From Bacteroidales bacterium (lineage in GTDB: Bacteria; Bacteroidota; Bacteroidia; Bacteroidales; UBA932), in the NCBI GenBank assembly GCA_017617475.1, contig JAFZWC010000066.1, positions 1-52,310 of the forward strand: DNA of 52,310 nucleotides, read 5' to 3'. A program made the translations under genes and the position numbers. Numbering within the stretch: the stretch's first letter is position 1; the number at the start of each line of letters is the position of its first letter. The notes under the pieces were generated by a model that was not told the DNA's origin, ran no database searches, and saw only the letters and a list, made by a program, of their open reading frames with translations. Below, piece by piece: positions 33,608 to 40,902 of the stretch.

Positions 33608-34645
33608 ATGAATCTGCGTTTTCCGATAATAGTGCTCTGCGCGTTTCTTGCGGCGGCCTGTGAGGTTCCCGAGAAGGAGGACGGCTGGTGGCAGATGCGT
33701 GGAATTGTACTGTCCACCAAGGAGTTGGCCGAGGTCGACTGGCCCACGCTGGCAGCCCGTAGCGGCATCAATACCATCGGCACCCACATCACGCCTTCGG
33801 AGGTCCTGGCATTCCTTGACACCGACAAGGGCCGGTCCTTCACCGAAGCCTGCCGCAAGCACGGAATCACGGTGGAGCATCAGCTTCATGCCATGGGCGA
33901 GTTGCTCCCGCGAGAGCTGTTCGCAGAGGATCCCACAATGTTCCGGATGGACACTTCCGGAGTGCGTACGGCCGATTTTAACTGTTGTGTGCATTCGCAG
34001 AAGGCGCTCGATATTATTGCCGCCAATGCTGCCAAACTGGCCGATGCCCTTCGGCCCGACAACCACCGCTACTACTTCTGGCTGGACGACAACGCGCCCG
34101 TCTGCCACTGCCCGCTTTGCCGGGAGTTTTCCCCCAGCGAACAGGCCCTGATTGTGGAGAATTGCATGCTGCGGGCCATCCGTGAGGTGGATCCCGAGGC
34201 GCGCCTGGCCCATCTGGCCTACTCCCACTTCATGGATCCGCCCGTAAAAGTGCGCCCGGACGAAGGCATCTTTCTGGAGTTTGCGCCCATCTACCGTTCC
34301 TGGGATGTGCCGCTGGAGGTGGAAGATGCGTTGTGCCCACGGGGATATCCGGTTACGAACGGGGACAATATTCGCTGGCTGGAGGCCAATCTGCAGGTGT
34401 TTGATGCGGAAGATGCAGTGGTGCTGGAATACTGGCTGGATGTATCTTTGTTCAGCCGCTGGAAGCGGCCCGCCGTGGAACTGCCCTGGCACCCCGAGGT
34501 CTGCCGCAGCGACCTGGCCACCTACGCACGCTATGGAATCCGCAACGTGACTTCTTTCGCCGTTTACATGGATGCCGACTATTTCGAACGCTTTCCTTCC
34601 CAGGCCCCGGTAGAAGAATACGGTGCCATGTTGCATATATATTAA
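33608..34645 (+). CDS. Lipoprotein resembling DUF4838 glycosidase-like proteins
   Basis: 345 residues with lipobox LAAAC (Cys18). The body looks like an incomplete TIM barrel: NTIGTHITPSEVLAFL, KHGITVEHQLHAMGELLPRELF, YYFWLDDNAPVCHCPLCREFSPSEQ, and VVLEYWLDVSLFSRW. The CHCPLC cluster and W-L-D-D resemble the DUF4838 family found near polysaccharide-degrading genes, but here without the usual N-terminal GH20-like domain, so it is about half that length. Catalysis is unproven. It is divergent from the esterase operon, with a weak TATCTTAG element at 33582-33589. Confidence 0.65.
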   Translation: MNLRFPIIVLCAFLAAACEVPEKEDGWWQMRGIVLSTKELAEVDWPTLAARSGINTIGTHITPSEVLAFLDTDKGRSFTEACRKHGITVEHQLHAMGELLPRELFAEDPTMFRMDTSGVRTADFNCCVHSQKALDIIAANAAKLADALRPDNHRYYFWLDDNAPVCHCPLCREFSPSEQALIVENCMLRAIREVDPEARLAHLAYSHFMDPPVKVRPDEGIFLEFAPIYRSWDVPLEVEDALCPRGYPVTNGDNIRWLEANLQVFDAEDAVVLEYWLDVSLFSRWKRPAVELPWHPEVCRSDLATYARYGIRNVTSFAVYMDADYFERFPSQAPVEEYGAMLHIY

Positions 34646-34661
34646 ACATTTCATATCTTTG
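34631..34661 (+). promoter_or_regulatory. Promoter of the XRE-MNT/HEPN module
   Basis: TTG at 34631-34633, 20 bases, TATCTTTG at 34654-34661, overlapping the stop of the preceding gene. The leader would be about 13-15 bases. The XRE domain of the first gene could bind here for autoregulation. Confidence 0.65.
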
Positions 34662-34677
34662 CAAAAAGAGTTGAAAA

Positions 34678-35172
34678 ATGTATTCAATTGATATCAAAGC
34701 CGCAAGAAAAGCCAGGAGGATGACCCAGGAACAGGTAGGCATTCTAGCTGGAATGAGCAAATCACAAGTGTCCAGGATGGAAAAAGGGATCTTGGGAAGT
34801 CCAGAAACCTACGAGAGAGTCCTTTCCGCTATGGGTTACCGCATGGTTGTTACATTGGAGAGTGTCCGTTCTTCTGAGGTTTCGGATCGGGATAGTATTC
34901 TTTCCATGCTAAAAGTTTACTTTTCCTGCAACAAAGAGAAGTATGGTATTGAAAGAATTGGCCTGTTTGGCAGTTTTGCCCGCAACGAAGCCCGTCCCGG
35001 CAGCGATATAGATATTCTTATCTCCCTCAAAAAACCCAACCTCTTCACCTATGCGCTTATCTCCCAACAACTGGAAACCGTTTTTGGAAGGGCTGTAGAT
35101 CTAGTTTCGGAAAAATCTATCCTGAAAGAGAGCTTCCGGACTCAAGTAGAAAAGGAGGTAATCTATGCCTGA
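34678..35172 (+). CDS. XRE-HTH fused to MNT nucleotidyltransferase, putative antitoxin (MntA-like)
   Basis: 164 residues. Residues ~5-60 are an XRE helix-turn-helix (RMTQEQVGILAGMSKSQVSRMEKG). Residues ~70-164 are a minimal nucleotidyltransferase: GLFGSFARNEARPGSDIDIL (96-114) with D110/D112 and a third acidic residue near D141. In MntA/HepT pairs the MNT protein adds AMP to a tyrosine in the HEPN toxin and so disarms it. Here it is fused to a DNA-binding domain, giving a protein that could both neutralise and repress. It overlaps the HEPN gene by 8 bases. Codon use is more AT-rich than in the neighbours, suggesting transfer. Confidence 0.87.
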   Translation: MYSIDIKAARKARRMTQEQVGILAGMSKSQVSRMEKGILGSPETYERVLSAMGYRMVVTLESVRSSEVSDRDSILSMLKVYFSCNKEKYGIERIGLFGSFARNEARPGSDIDILISLKKPNLFTYALISQQLETVFGRAVDLVSEKSILKESFRTQVEKEVIYA

Positions 35173-35542
35173 GAAAGAGCGACTCATCTCCCTTCTCCAA
35201 GATGCCGTGAACGAGATGAACCTTCTTGGAGCTATGTCGGCCAATATCAATACGCCAGATGATTTCGTCACAAGTCTGTCCGGAATGACCGCTTTCCGTG
35301 CATGCGGAATGAGTTTACAGTATATAACCGAGATTTTTGTAAAGATCCGAAATCTCTGCGGAAAAGATTTCTTTTCACCTTACTCTGCCATTCCTTGGAA
35401 TGCGGTCTTTGGAATGCGAAATTTTCTTTCGCACGAATATGGCAATGTTGACAATGAAGCTTTCTTTGATACCATAAAGAACAACATCCCGGAGTTGTTA
35501 TCGGTTACAAAGCAAATCCAGGCCGATGTTGAACAGAGTTAA
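35165..35542 (+). CDS. HEPN-domain putative toxin (HepT-like)
   Basis: 125 residues, all helical. RNFLSHEY (85-92) is a perfect R-x4-H-x-Y HEPN motif: R85 and H90 form the RNase site, and Y92 is the residue that MNT partners AMPylate in studied systems. The helix before it (SLQYITEIFVKIRNLCGKDF) is the usual dimer helix. It lies directly after, and overlapping, the XRE-MNT gene, the standard order with the antitoxin first. AT-rich like its partner. Target RNA unknown. Confidence 0.87.
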   Translation: MPEKERLISLLQDAVNEMNLLGAMSANINTPDDFVTSLSGMTAFRACGMSLQYITEIFVKIRNLCGKDFFSPYSAIPWNAVFGMRNFLSHEYGNVDNEAFFDTIKNNIPELLSVTKQIQADVEQS

Positions 35543-35609
35543 TTTTGGAATCGGAGGATTCGAATTCTTTTCGTAACTTCGCAATAGAGAAAAAAGTTAT
35601 TAACAAACC

Positions 35610-36029
35610 ATGACACAAAGACTATACATTTTAGCCATTACTATCGTTGCCTTCTTGGGGATTGCGGCTAATGCTTCCGCCCAGACTGTTAAGAATTCCT
35701 CTTACCAGACAATCGCCTATATCAAGTCTGACGGAACCATGCAGGATGGTTCCTACCGGACCATTGGCTATATCAAGAGTGACGGCACCGTACAGGACGG
35801 TTCCTACAGGACTATCGGTTATCTGAAGGATAACGGGACGGTCCAGGATGGCAGCTACCTCACTCTCGGGTATATCAAGAGTGACGGTACCATACAGGAC
35901 TCTTCCTACAGGACCATTGGCTACGTGAAGTCCAACGGCACCGTCCAGGATTCCAGTTACAGAACCATCGGCTATGCCAGCGGAATCCCCATAAAATGGG
36001 TGGCATTCTATTTCTTCTTCCGCAAATAA
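35610..36029 (+). CDS. Secreted five-repeat (beta-flower type) protein
   Basis: 139 residues: a signal peptide ending at ASAQ (~25), then five tandem 17-residue units (37-53, 54-70, 71-87, 88-104, 105-121) of the form YIKSDGTVQDGSYRTIG, and a hydrophobic C-terminus (IPIKWVAFYFFFRK). The number and length of units match the small Bacteroidota family known as 5-fold beta-flower proteins, where five beta-hairpins form a closed ring. No enzyme motif is present; a binding or structural role is inferred. It stands alone, with an imperfect TAACTTCG element at 35574-35581. Confidence 0.8.
   Translation: MTQRLYILAITIVAFLGIAANASAQTVKNSSYQTIAYIKSDGTMQDGSYRTIGYIKSDGTVQDGSYRTIGYLKDNGTVQDGSYLTLGYIKSDGTIQDSSYRTIGYVKSNGTVQDSSYRTIGYASGIPIKWVAFYFFFRK
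35718..35972 (+). repeat. Five tandem 51-base coding repeats
   Basis: Five in-frame 51-base units encode the 17-residue repeats of the beta-flower protein. They are diverged at synonymous sites (GACGGAACC, GACGGCACC, AACGGGACG), which argues against recent expansion and for selection on the protein. Confidence 0.9.
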
Positions 36030-36067
36030 GCCTCTTGTTTCAGGCCAGGTTATCAGAACCCGTTAAA

Positions 36068-37417
36068 CTATAGGAGGCTGAGCAGGAAGACCTCCACCAT
36101 GGCGGCCAAGCCGATGACCAGCGTCATCAGGGTCTGGGTGCGGTAGCCGTCTTGGGCCGAGATGCCTCCGAAGCTGGTGACCACCCAGAAATAGGAGTCG
36201 TTGGCATGCGACACCGTCATGGCTCCGGAGCCTATGGCCACGACCACCAGGGCAGCGTCAAAGGGCGTGGTAAATCCCAGTGCAGCCATCAGGGGTGCTA
36301 CGATGCCGGCAGTTGTAGTGATAGCCACCGTAGAGGAACCCTGCGCACTTTTGAGTAGCGAAGCCAGCAGGAAGGGGAAGAAGATTCCCACGTGACGGAG
36401 CGTATCGGCATGCGAAGTAATATAGCCGACCAAATCCGAAGATGCAATGACCTTCCCCAGAACCCCGCCGGCCGCTGTTACGAAAAGGATGGGGCCCACC
36501 GTCTTGAGGGTGTCGTTGGTGAGGGTGTAGAAATCCTGGCCCTTGCCGGATTGAAAGAGCTGGATGATGGCCAGCACGACGCCTGCCGACAATGCCATGA
36601 CAGGGGTTCCCAGGAAAAGGCACAAGTCGGCCCAGCAGCCCGTCCAGCCCGCCATGGAGGCAACTGAGGACAGGGCCATCAGAAGGATAGGAATCAGGAT
36701 GGGGGCAAGAGAGTTGACCGGCCCCGGAAGACGGCCGTAAGCGGCTTTCAGTTCTTCATACGTCTGTACAGTGTCTTTGTCCATAGACTGAACATCCTTA
36801 ATCTTTCGGCCCATGTAGCGGGCGAAGAACCAGCCGGCAATAAGCGGGAAGACAGAACACAAAACGCCTACTCCTATGACCAGCAACAGATGGTTCTCCA
36901 TCCCCAGCGCCTGAGCGGCGGCGATGGGGCCCGGCGTTGGCGGAATGAACACGTGAGCTATGTACAGACCGCAGGACAGGCACAGGGTCATAGCCACGCT
37001 GGAGGCTCCGGTCTGCCTTACCAGCGCCTTGCGGATGGGGTTGAGGACGACGAATCCGCTGTCGCAGAAGACGGGAATGGATACCACCCAGCCCATGAGC
37101 TCGATGGCCAGTTCCGGACGCTTGCGTCCCAGAAGCCTTATCACCAGATCGGCCAAGGTGAAGGCGGCGCCTGTCTTTTCCAGCACAGCTCCGATGAAGG
37201 CACCCAGAATAATGACAATGCCGATAGACGTGAATGTTCCCGCAAAGCCGGATCCAATGATCCCGGGAATCTTCCCCATAGGAATCCCGGCCACAAACGC
37301 CAGCAGCAGGGATACGGCCAGAATGGCCAAGAACGGATGCACTCTAAGCTTGGAGATGAGCAGAATCATGACCGCAATGGCCACGATGAAAGCCAGAAGC
37401 AGAAAAGGTCCGGACAT
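36068..37417 (-). CDS. GntP-family gluconate/sugar-acid permease
   Basis: 449 residues, 12 or more hydrophobic segments across the full length. It has GntP hallmarks: GFAGTFTSIGIVIILGAFIGAVLEKTGAA (~57-85), SIPVFCDSGFVVLNPIRKAL (~112-131), and GSGAMTVSHANDSYFWVV (~397-414). The family imports gluconate or related aldonates/uronates by proton symport. It is the last gene of an operon with a ThuA-like lipoprotein and a metallophosphoesterase (gaps 7 and 9 bases). Substrate is inferred only as a sugar acid. Confidence 0.92.
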   Translation of the reverse strand: MSGPFLLLAFIVAIAVMILLISKLRVHPFLAILAVSLLLAFVAGIPMGKIPGIIGSGFAGTFTSIGIVIILGAFIGAVLEKTGAAFTLADLVIRLLGRKRPELAIELMGWVVSIPVFCDSGFVVLNPIRKALVRQTGASSVAMTLCLSCGLYIAHVFIPPTPGPIAAAQALGMENHLLLVIGVGVLCSVFPLIAGWFFARYMGRKIKDVQSMDKDTVQTYEELKAAYGRLPGPVNSLAPILIPILLMALSSVASMAGWTGCWADLCLFLGTPVMALSAGVVLAIIQLFQSGKGQDFYTLTNDTLKTVGPILFVTAAGGVLGKVIASSDLVGYITSHADTLRHVGIFFPFLLASLLKSAQGSSTVAITTTAGIVAPLMAALGFTTPFDAALVVVAIGSGAMTVSHANDSYFWVVTSFGGISAQDGYRTQTLMTLVIGLAAMVEVFLLSLL

Positions 37418-37426
37418 AGCAACGAA

Positions 37427-38389
37427 TTATAGGAAAATAACTTCCCGGCCATGGAAGAGGAAACCGCCGGCCGTGACATACTGGCGGCAGGTAGGTGAAA
37501 ACTGGTCCTCCACGGAGATGTGCAGGTGTCCGGCGAGGATGCATTTCAGAAGCGGTTCCTGCTTGAGCCAGGCAATGAAATCCCGCGTAACGGAGTCTTC
37601 CAGCTGCACCTTGTAGTCCCCTGACGGCTCGGGAAGGGCGCCGTTTCCGTTCATCTTGCCCGTATTTAACCAGAAGCGCTTGTCGGCCCTCCAGATGTTG
37701 TCCGTGAAGAAAGGAACGTGCATGCAAAGGACGATGGGCAGGCCTTTCTTGACTTCCTCCTTAAACTGGTCCACCTGCTCCTGGGTTACATAGCCGTAGA
37801 CATCGTCCAGGGTGACGAAGTTCACCCCGTTCGCCACCTGGGAGGCAAAACGTACGTCAAAGGGATAGACTTCCTGGATGCGGGCACGGGTCAGGTCCTT
37901 GAAAGCCTCCGTATGTTCCTCCGCAGGTTCGCTGAGCCACATGTCGGGATTGAATTCGTGATTGCCCACGCTGCCGATGAGCCCTTCGCCGAAGTACTTC
38001 CGAACAAGGTCAAAATTCTCCTCGCTCTGCCAGTCAATGAGGTCGCCGGTGTGGACGATGTAGTCAACGCGCTCCTTCGCCCAGTCCAGAGCGTCCCGCA
38101 GGGCCTCTTCCTGATGCCCGCCGAAGGTCTGGGTTCGGCGGATATGAAGCCGCTGCTTCTTTTCATTTTCTTCGGGATAGGCCGCCGCCAAGTGCGAATC
38201 GGTGAGGTGAAGGACGGAGAAGGGCCGTTCCAGGCCTATGTTAACAACCGCATAACTCAGTGACAGGCGCTCCCAGGTGCCCCTTTCGGGGAATACTTCG
38301 GGCCGGTCCTTGCCCCACGACGGAAGCTGGGAAGTGGCGATGAGCGCCCCGGTCCCGGCCAGACTCTTCAGAAAAGATCTTCTTTGCAT
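37427..38389 (-). CDS. Exported metallophosphoesterase
   Basis: 320 residues. The N-terminus RRSFLKSLAGTGALIA looks like a Tat-type signal. The calcineurin-like metal-site motifs follow in order: LTDSHL (~60), HTGDLIDW (~112), GSVGNHE (~139), CMHVPF (~219) and AGHLHIS (~293). It may hydrolyse phosphoesters of sugars, lipids or nucleotides in the periplasm. It lies between the ThuA-like and GntP genes, suggesting a pathway that takes up a sugar acid released outside; this link is inference. Confidence 0.9.
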   Translation of the reverse strand: MQRRSFLKSLAGTGALIATSQLPSWGKDRPEVFPERGTWERLSLSYAVVNIGLERPFSVLHLTDSHLAAAYPEENEKKQRLHIRRTQTFGGHQEEALRDALDWAKERVDYIVHTGDLIDWQSEENFDLVRKYFGEGLIGSVGNHEFNPDMWLSEPAEEHTEAFKDLTRARIQEVYPFDVRFASQVANGVNFVTLDDVYGYVTQEQVDQFKEEVKKGLPIVLCMHVPFFTDNIWRADKRFWLNTGKMNGNGALPEPSGDYKVQLEDSVTRDFIAWLKQEPLLKCILAGHLHISVEDQFSPTCRQYVTAGGFLFHGREVIFL

Positions 38390-38396
38390 AGGCTTA

Positions 38397-39215
38397 TCAG
38401 TAATTATTTCTCACCACCCAGCGGAGGGCATTGACAAAAAGGAGGTTTTGTGTGGCATCCGAGAAGCATTCATCTCCGTGCCCCATGTTGATGTAGACCA
38501 TCCGGTAGCGGGTGTTTATCCAGACTACGGGGAAGTCTCCGCCGAAGACAACATCCTTCAACCCCATGGGGAAGTTTTTAGGTGAGAGGGATACCAGGAC
38601 TTCGATATCGGGGTTGAGTCTCGGGTCGGGCTGCCACTGGTAGTATTCGCTGGAGGGGCAGACGAACTCATCGGGCAGGTTCCTCGTAATATCATGCTCA
38701 TGGGTCTCAATTTCCAGCAATGCGGGTTGCGGAGGCCAGGTATTGCAAAGGAAGCGGACGCCTCCCAGAAAGCCCCGAAACCAGTCCCATCCGGTGGAAA
38801 GATCGTTGTAACCTGCGCCATGGAAACCAAGCCATCCGCCTCCATGCTCCATGTAATGCTTAAAACAGGCCTGTTCTTCCGGCGTTCCGGGATGCACATC
38901 CGGCATGATGATGACATCGTATTGCGAGAGGTCTCCTTTACCGAGGAGGCTAGTATCAGTCTCCAGAATCCAGCCGTTCCCGACGGTGAGTTTGTCAAAG
39001 AATGCGACGGCTTGGTGGGCAAACTGGCGGTGCGCTTCCTCAACGGCGTCCGAATAGTACAGCAATGCTCTGAAACGGGTCGTCTGCCCAGCATAGCTGG
39101 CGGGGCGGACGGCTGTGGCAGACACAAAGGAGTCCTTGTTCTTGTTGCCCTGGTTGCCGCAGGAGGAAAGGATCACCAGGGACAATGCGGCCAGGAGCCC
39201 GAAGAAACGTTTCAT
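38397..39215 (-). CDS. ThuA-domain lipoprotein
   Basis: 272 residues with lipobox LSSC (Cys19). The ThuA fold (glutamine-amidotransferase-like) is seen in YDVIIMPDVHPGTPEEQACFKHYMEHGGGWLGFHGAGYND (~99-138), then EIETHEHDITRNLPDEFVCPSSEYYQW and PVVWINTRYRMVYINMGHGDE. No catalytic cysteine is evident. ThuA proteins occur with sugar-utilisation genes. It is first in the ThuA-phosphoesterase-GntP operon; a minus-strand TAAATTTG element is at 39233-39240. Confidence 0.85.
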   Translation of the reverse strand: MKRFFGLLAALSLVILSSCGNQGNKNKDSFVSATAVRPASYAGQTTRFRALLYYSDAVEEAHRQFAHQAVAFFDKLTVGNGWILETDTSLLGKGDLSQYDVIIMPDVHPGTPEEQACFKHYMEHGGGWLGFHGAGYNDLSTGWDWFRGFLGGVRFLCNTWPPQPALLEIETHEHDITRNLPDEFVCPSSEYYQWQPDPRLNPDIEVLVSLSPKNFPMGLKDVVFGGDFPVVWINTRYRMVYINMGHGDECFSDATQNLLFVNALRWVVRNNY

Positions 39216-39232
39216 GTTCGAGATTGTTTTCC

Positions 39233-39240
39233 CAAATTTA
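39233..39240 (-). promoter_or_regulatory. -7 promoter element of the ThuA operon
   Basis: TAAATTTG on the minus strand, 17 bases before the ThuA start. No matching -33 box at the usual distance. Confidence 0.4.
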
Positions 39241-39266
39241 CGTAAAAACTAGCAAACTCGGCCGAA

Positions 39267-39440
39267 TTATTCCGCCGGCGCCCACTTGCAGCGGACAGGA
39301 GATACGATGGCGCCGTCCTTCTTCAACTCGGCGAAGGCCTTGTCGACCTCCTTTCGGTCGGCATTCAACATCTTGGTGACATCACCGGCAGAAACGGGCT
39401 TCCCGGCTTCTTTCATTGCTTTGAGTACTTGTTCTTTCAT
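39267..39440 (-). CDS. Small winged-helix-like protein (57 residues)
   Basis: A 57-residue frame starting MKEQVLKAMKEAGKPVSAGD and ending CKWAPAE. It reads as a minimal winged helix: helix 1 (EQVLKAMKEAG), a recognition-type pair (SAGDVTKMLNADRKEVDKAFAELKKDG), and a wing strand (AIVSPVRCKWAP). Small proteins of this pattern recur in Bacteroidales and are usually called transcriptional regulators; DNA binding is not shown. It lies alone between the ThuA operon and the nitroreductase gene, on the same strand as both, and its coding nature is supported by the coherent fold pattern. Confidence 0.75.
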   Translation of the reverse strand: MKEQVLKAMKEAGKPVSAGDVTKMLNADRKEVDKAFAELKKDGAIVSPVRCKWAPAE

Positions 39441-39511
39441 GGTATTGTGGTGTTAAGGTTGTTTCCAAGTCATTCTGATAGTGGGATTCCAGGAATTCAC
39501 GTTGAGGAGCC

Positions 39512-40042
39512 TTATTTGATAATCCGGTAGTAGTTCTCTTTACGGGGTTTGGGGGTCTTCGGCTCAGAGGCCGGGTAGCCGAGGGCCAGCGCGCCTACGC
39601 CCATGACGTCTTCGGGGAGGCCCCATTGCCTGATGAGAGCCTTGCCTTCCTCCGTGTCGAACATCTCACGCTCACGGTTGATCCAGCAGGAGCCCAGCCC
39701 TATGGAGTGGGCGGCGTTCATCATGTTGCCGAGCACGAGGGAAGCGTCCTGAACTGCGTTGCGCCATTTTTCGGGACGGGAGGCGAACACCAGAACATAG
39801 GTAGGAGCGCCGTAGTAAGGGTCGGATTCAGTCCCCATAATCTCCCCGTTCATTTTGGAAAGCTGCTTTCTGAGAACCGGGTCCTGGACTGCCACAATCC
39901 AAGGGTCCTGGAATCCCATTCCTGTAGGGGCCCAGGTGCCGGCCTCCAGCACGGCCTGCAGTTCTTCGTCGGTTATCTGTTCGGGCTTGTAGCTTCGGAT
40001 GCTTCTACGCGTCTTGAGCGCGGTTAAAACGGTGTTATCCAT
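39512..40042 (-). CDS. Nitroreductase-family flavoprotein
   Basis: 176 residues, the short form of the family. TRRSIRSYKPEQITDEELQAVLEAGTWAPTG (12-42) is the FMN-phosphate-binding start; LGLGSCW-like SIGLGSCWINR (~114-123) and VGALALGYPA near the end complete the FMN site. It would use NAD(P)H to reduce nitro-compounds, quinones or another unknown substrate. It follows the IMPase-family gene by 15 bases on the same strand. Confidence 0.93.
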   Translation of the reverse strand: MDNTVLTALKTRRSIRSYKPEQITDEELQAVLEAGTWAPTGMGFQDPWIVAVQDPVLRKQLSKMNGEIMGTESDPYYGAPTYVLVFASRPEKWRNAVQDASLVLGNMMNAAHSIGLGSCWINREREMFDTEEGKALIRQWGLPEDVMGVGALALGYPASEPKTPKPRKENYYRIIK

Positions 40043-40057
40043 ATTGCTATTTCTTGA

Positions 40058-40843
40058 TTAGTATGGGAGCTTCTCCATGTGCTTACGCACTACATTCAGG
40101 ATGCGTTTGCAGCTATCTTCCGTATTGGCTGCAATGACCATGGACGGGGCATAGGAAGACGGCGCCTCCCCATCGAACCCGCAGATGGCTCCGCCTGCTT
40201 CTGTGAGGACGAGGCTGGCGGCGGCGTAGTCCCATGGCATAAGCCGAAGTTCGAAATAGAGTTCCGCGAAGCCGGCGGCCATCAGGCACAGTTCAACGGC
40301 GGCCGATCCCGTACGGCGTACATCGTTGCAGTCCTGGTAGACGTCATAGATGATGTCACTGCAGTAGCGGGACCATTCTTTGTGGTAGGTGCTCATTGCC
40401 GTGAAAAGGATACCCTGTTCAAAAGGCCTGTCGGAGACATGGATGGGCTTTCCGTTGCAGAAAGCACCCTTTCCCCGTTCGGCCGTATAAATCTCTCCCC
40501 GCCAGGGGCTGTAGACGACGCCCAGAATCGGCTTTCCCTGCTGCACCAGGGCAACGCTTATGCAACAATTCTCGTTTCCGCGGGCGTAATTCGCTGTGCC
40601 GTCGATGGGGTCGATGACCCATACTGCATCGTGGCCGGCGACGTCTGTCAGATCCTCTTCCTCACAGAGGAAGCCGATTTCAGGATATAGGGCGTGCAGC
40701 TGCCGGGTAAGATAATGCTGGACGGCCAGGTCGGACGAGGTAACTATGTTCTCCCGGACACCTTTGTCGTGAATCTCGAAGCCGCCTTCCCGGTCCATGA
40801 GGGAGGCTGCGTCGCGGACGATACTGACGATGTTCTTTATCAT
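40058..40843 (-). CDS. Inositol-monophosphatase-family phosphatase
   Basis: 261 residues. Metal site motifs are intact: GFLCEEED (E in the first site), WVIDPIDGTANYARG (~76-90) and the C-terminal MPWDYAAASLVLTEAGG. Such enzymes dephosphorylate inositol phosphates, fructose-1,6-bisphosphate or 3'-phosphoadenosine 5'-phosphate (CysQ). Neighbours give no clue: nitroreductase downstream (15-base gap), GH106 divergent upstream. Substrate left open. Confidence 0.93.
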   Translation of the reverse strand: MIKNIVSIVRDAASLMDREGGFEIHDKGVRENIVTSSDLAVQHYLTRQLHALYPEIGFLCEEEDLTDVAGHDAVWVIDPIDGTANYARGNENCCISVALVQQGKPILGVVYSPWRGEIYTAERGKGAFCNGKPIHVSDRPFEQGILFTAMSTYHKEWSRYCSDIIYDVYQDCNDVRRTGSAAVELCLMAAGFAELYFELRLMPWDYAAASLVLTEAGGAICGFDGEAPSSYAPSMVIAANTEDSCKRILNVVRKHMEKLPY

Positions 40844-40902
40844 GAGTTATGATTAGTTCTGCTAATTTACGGAAAATGCAGAAAAAACAGTATCTTTATA
40901 TC

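Noticed and set aside
35718..35972. CRISPR-like array because of regular 51-base repeats
   Set aside because: Repeats are contiguous, in frame and protein-coding; there are no spacers. No CRISPR array was seen anywhere in the window.
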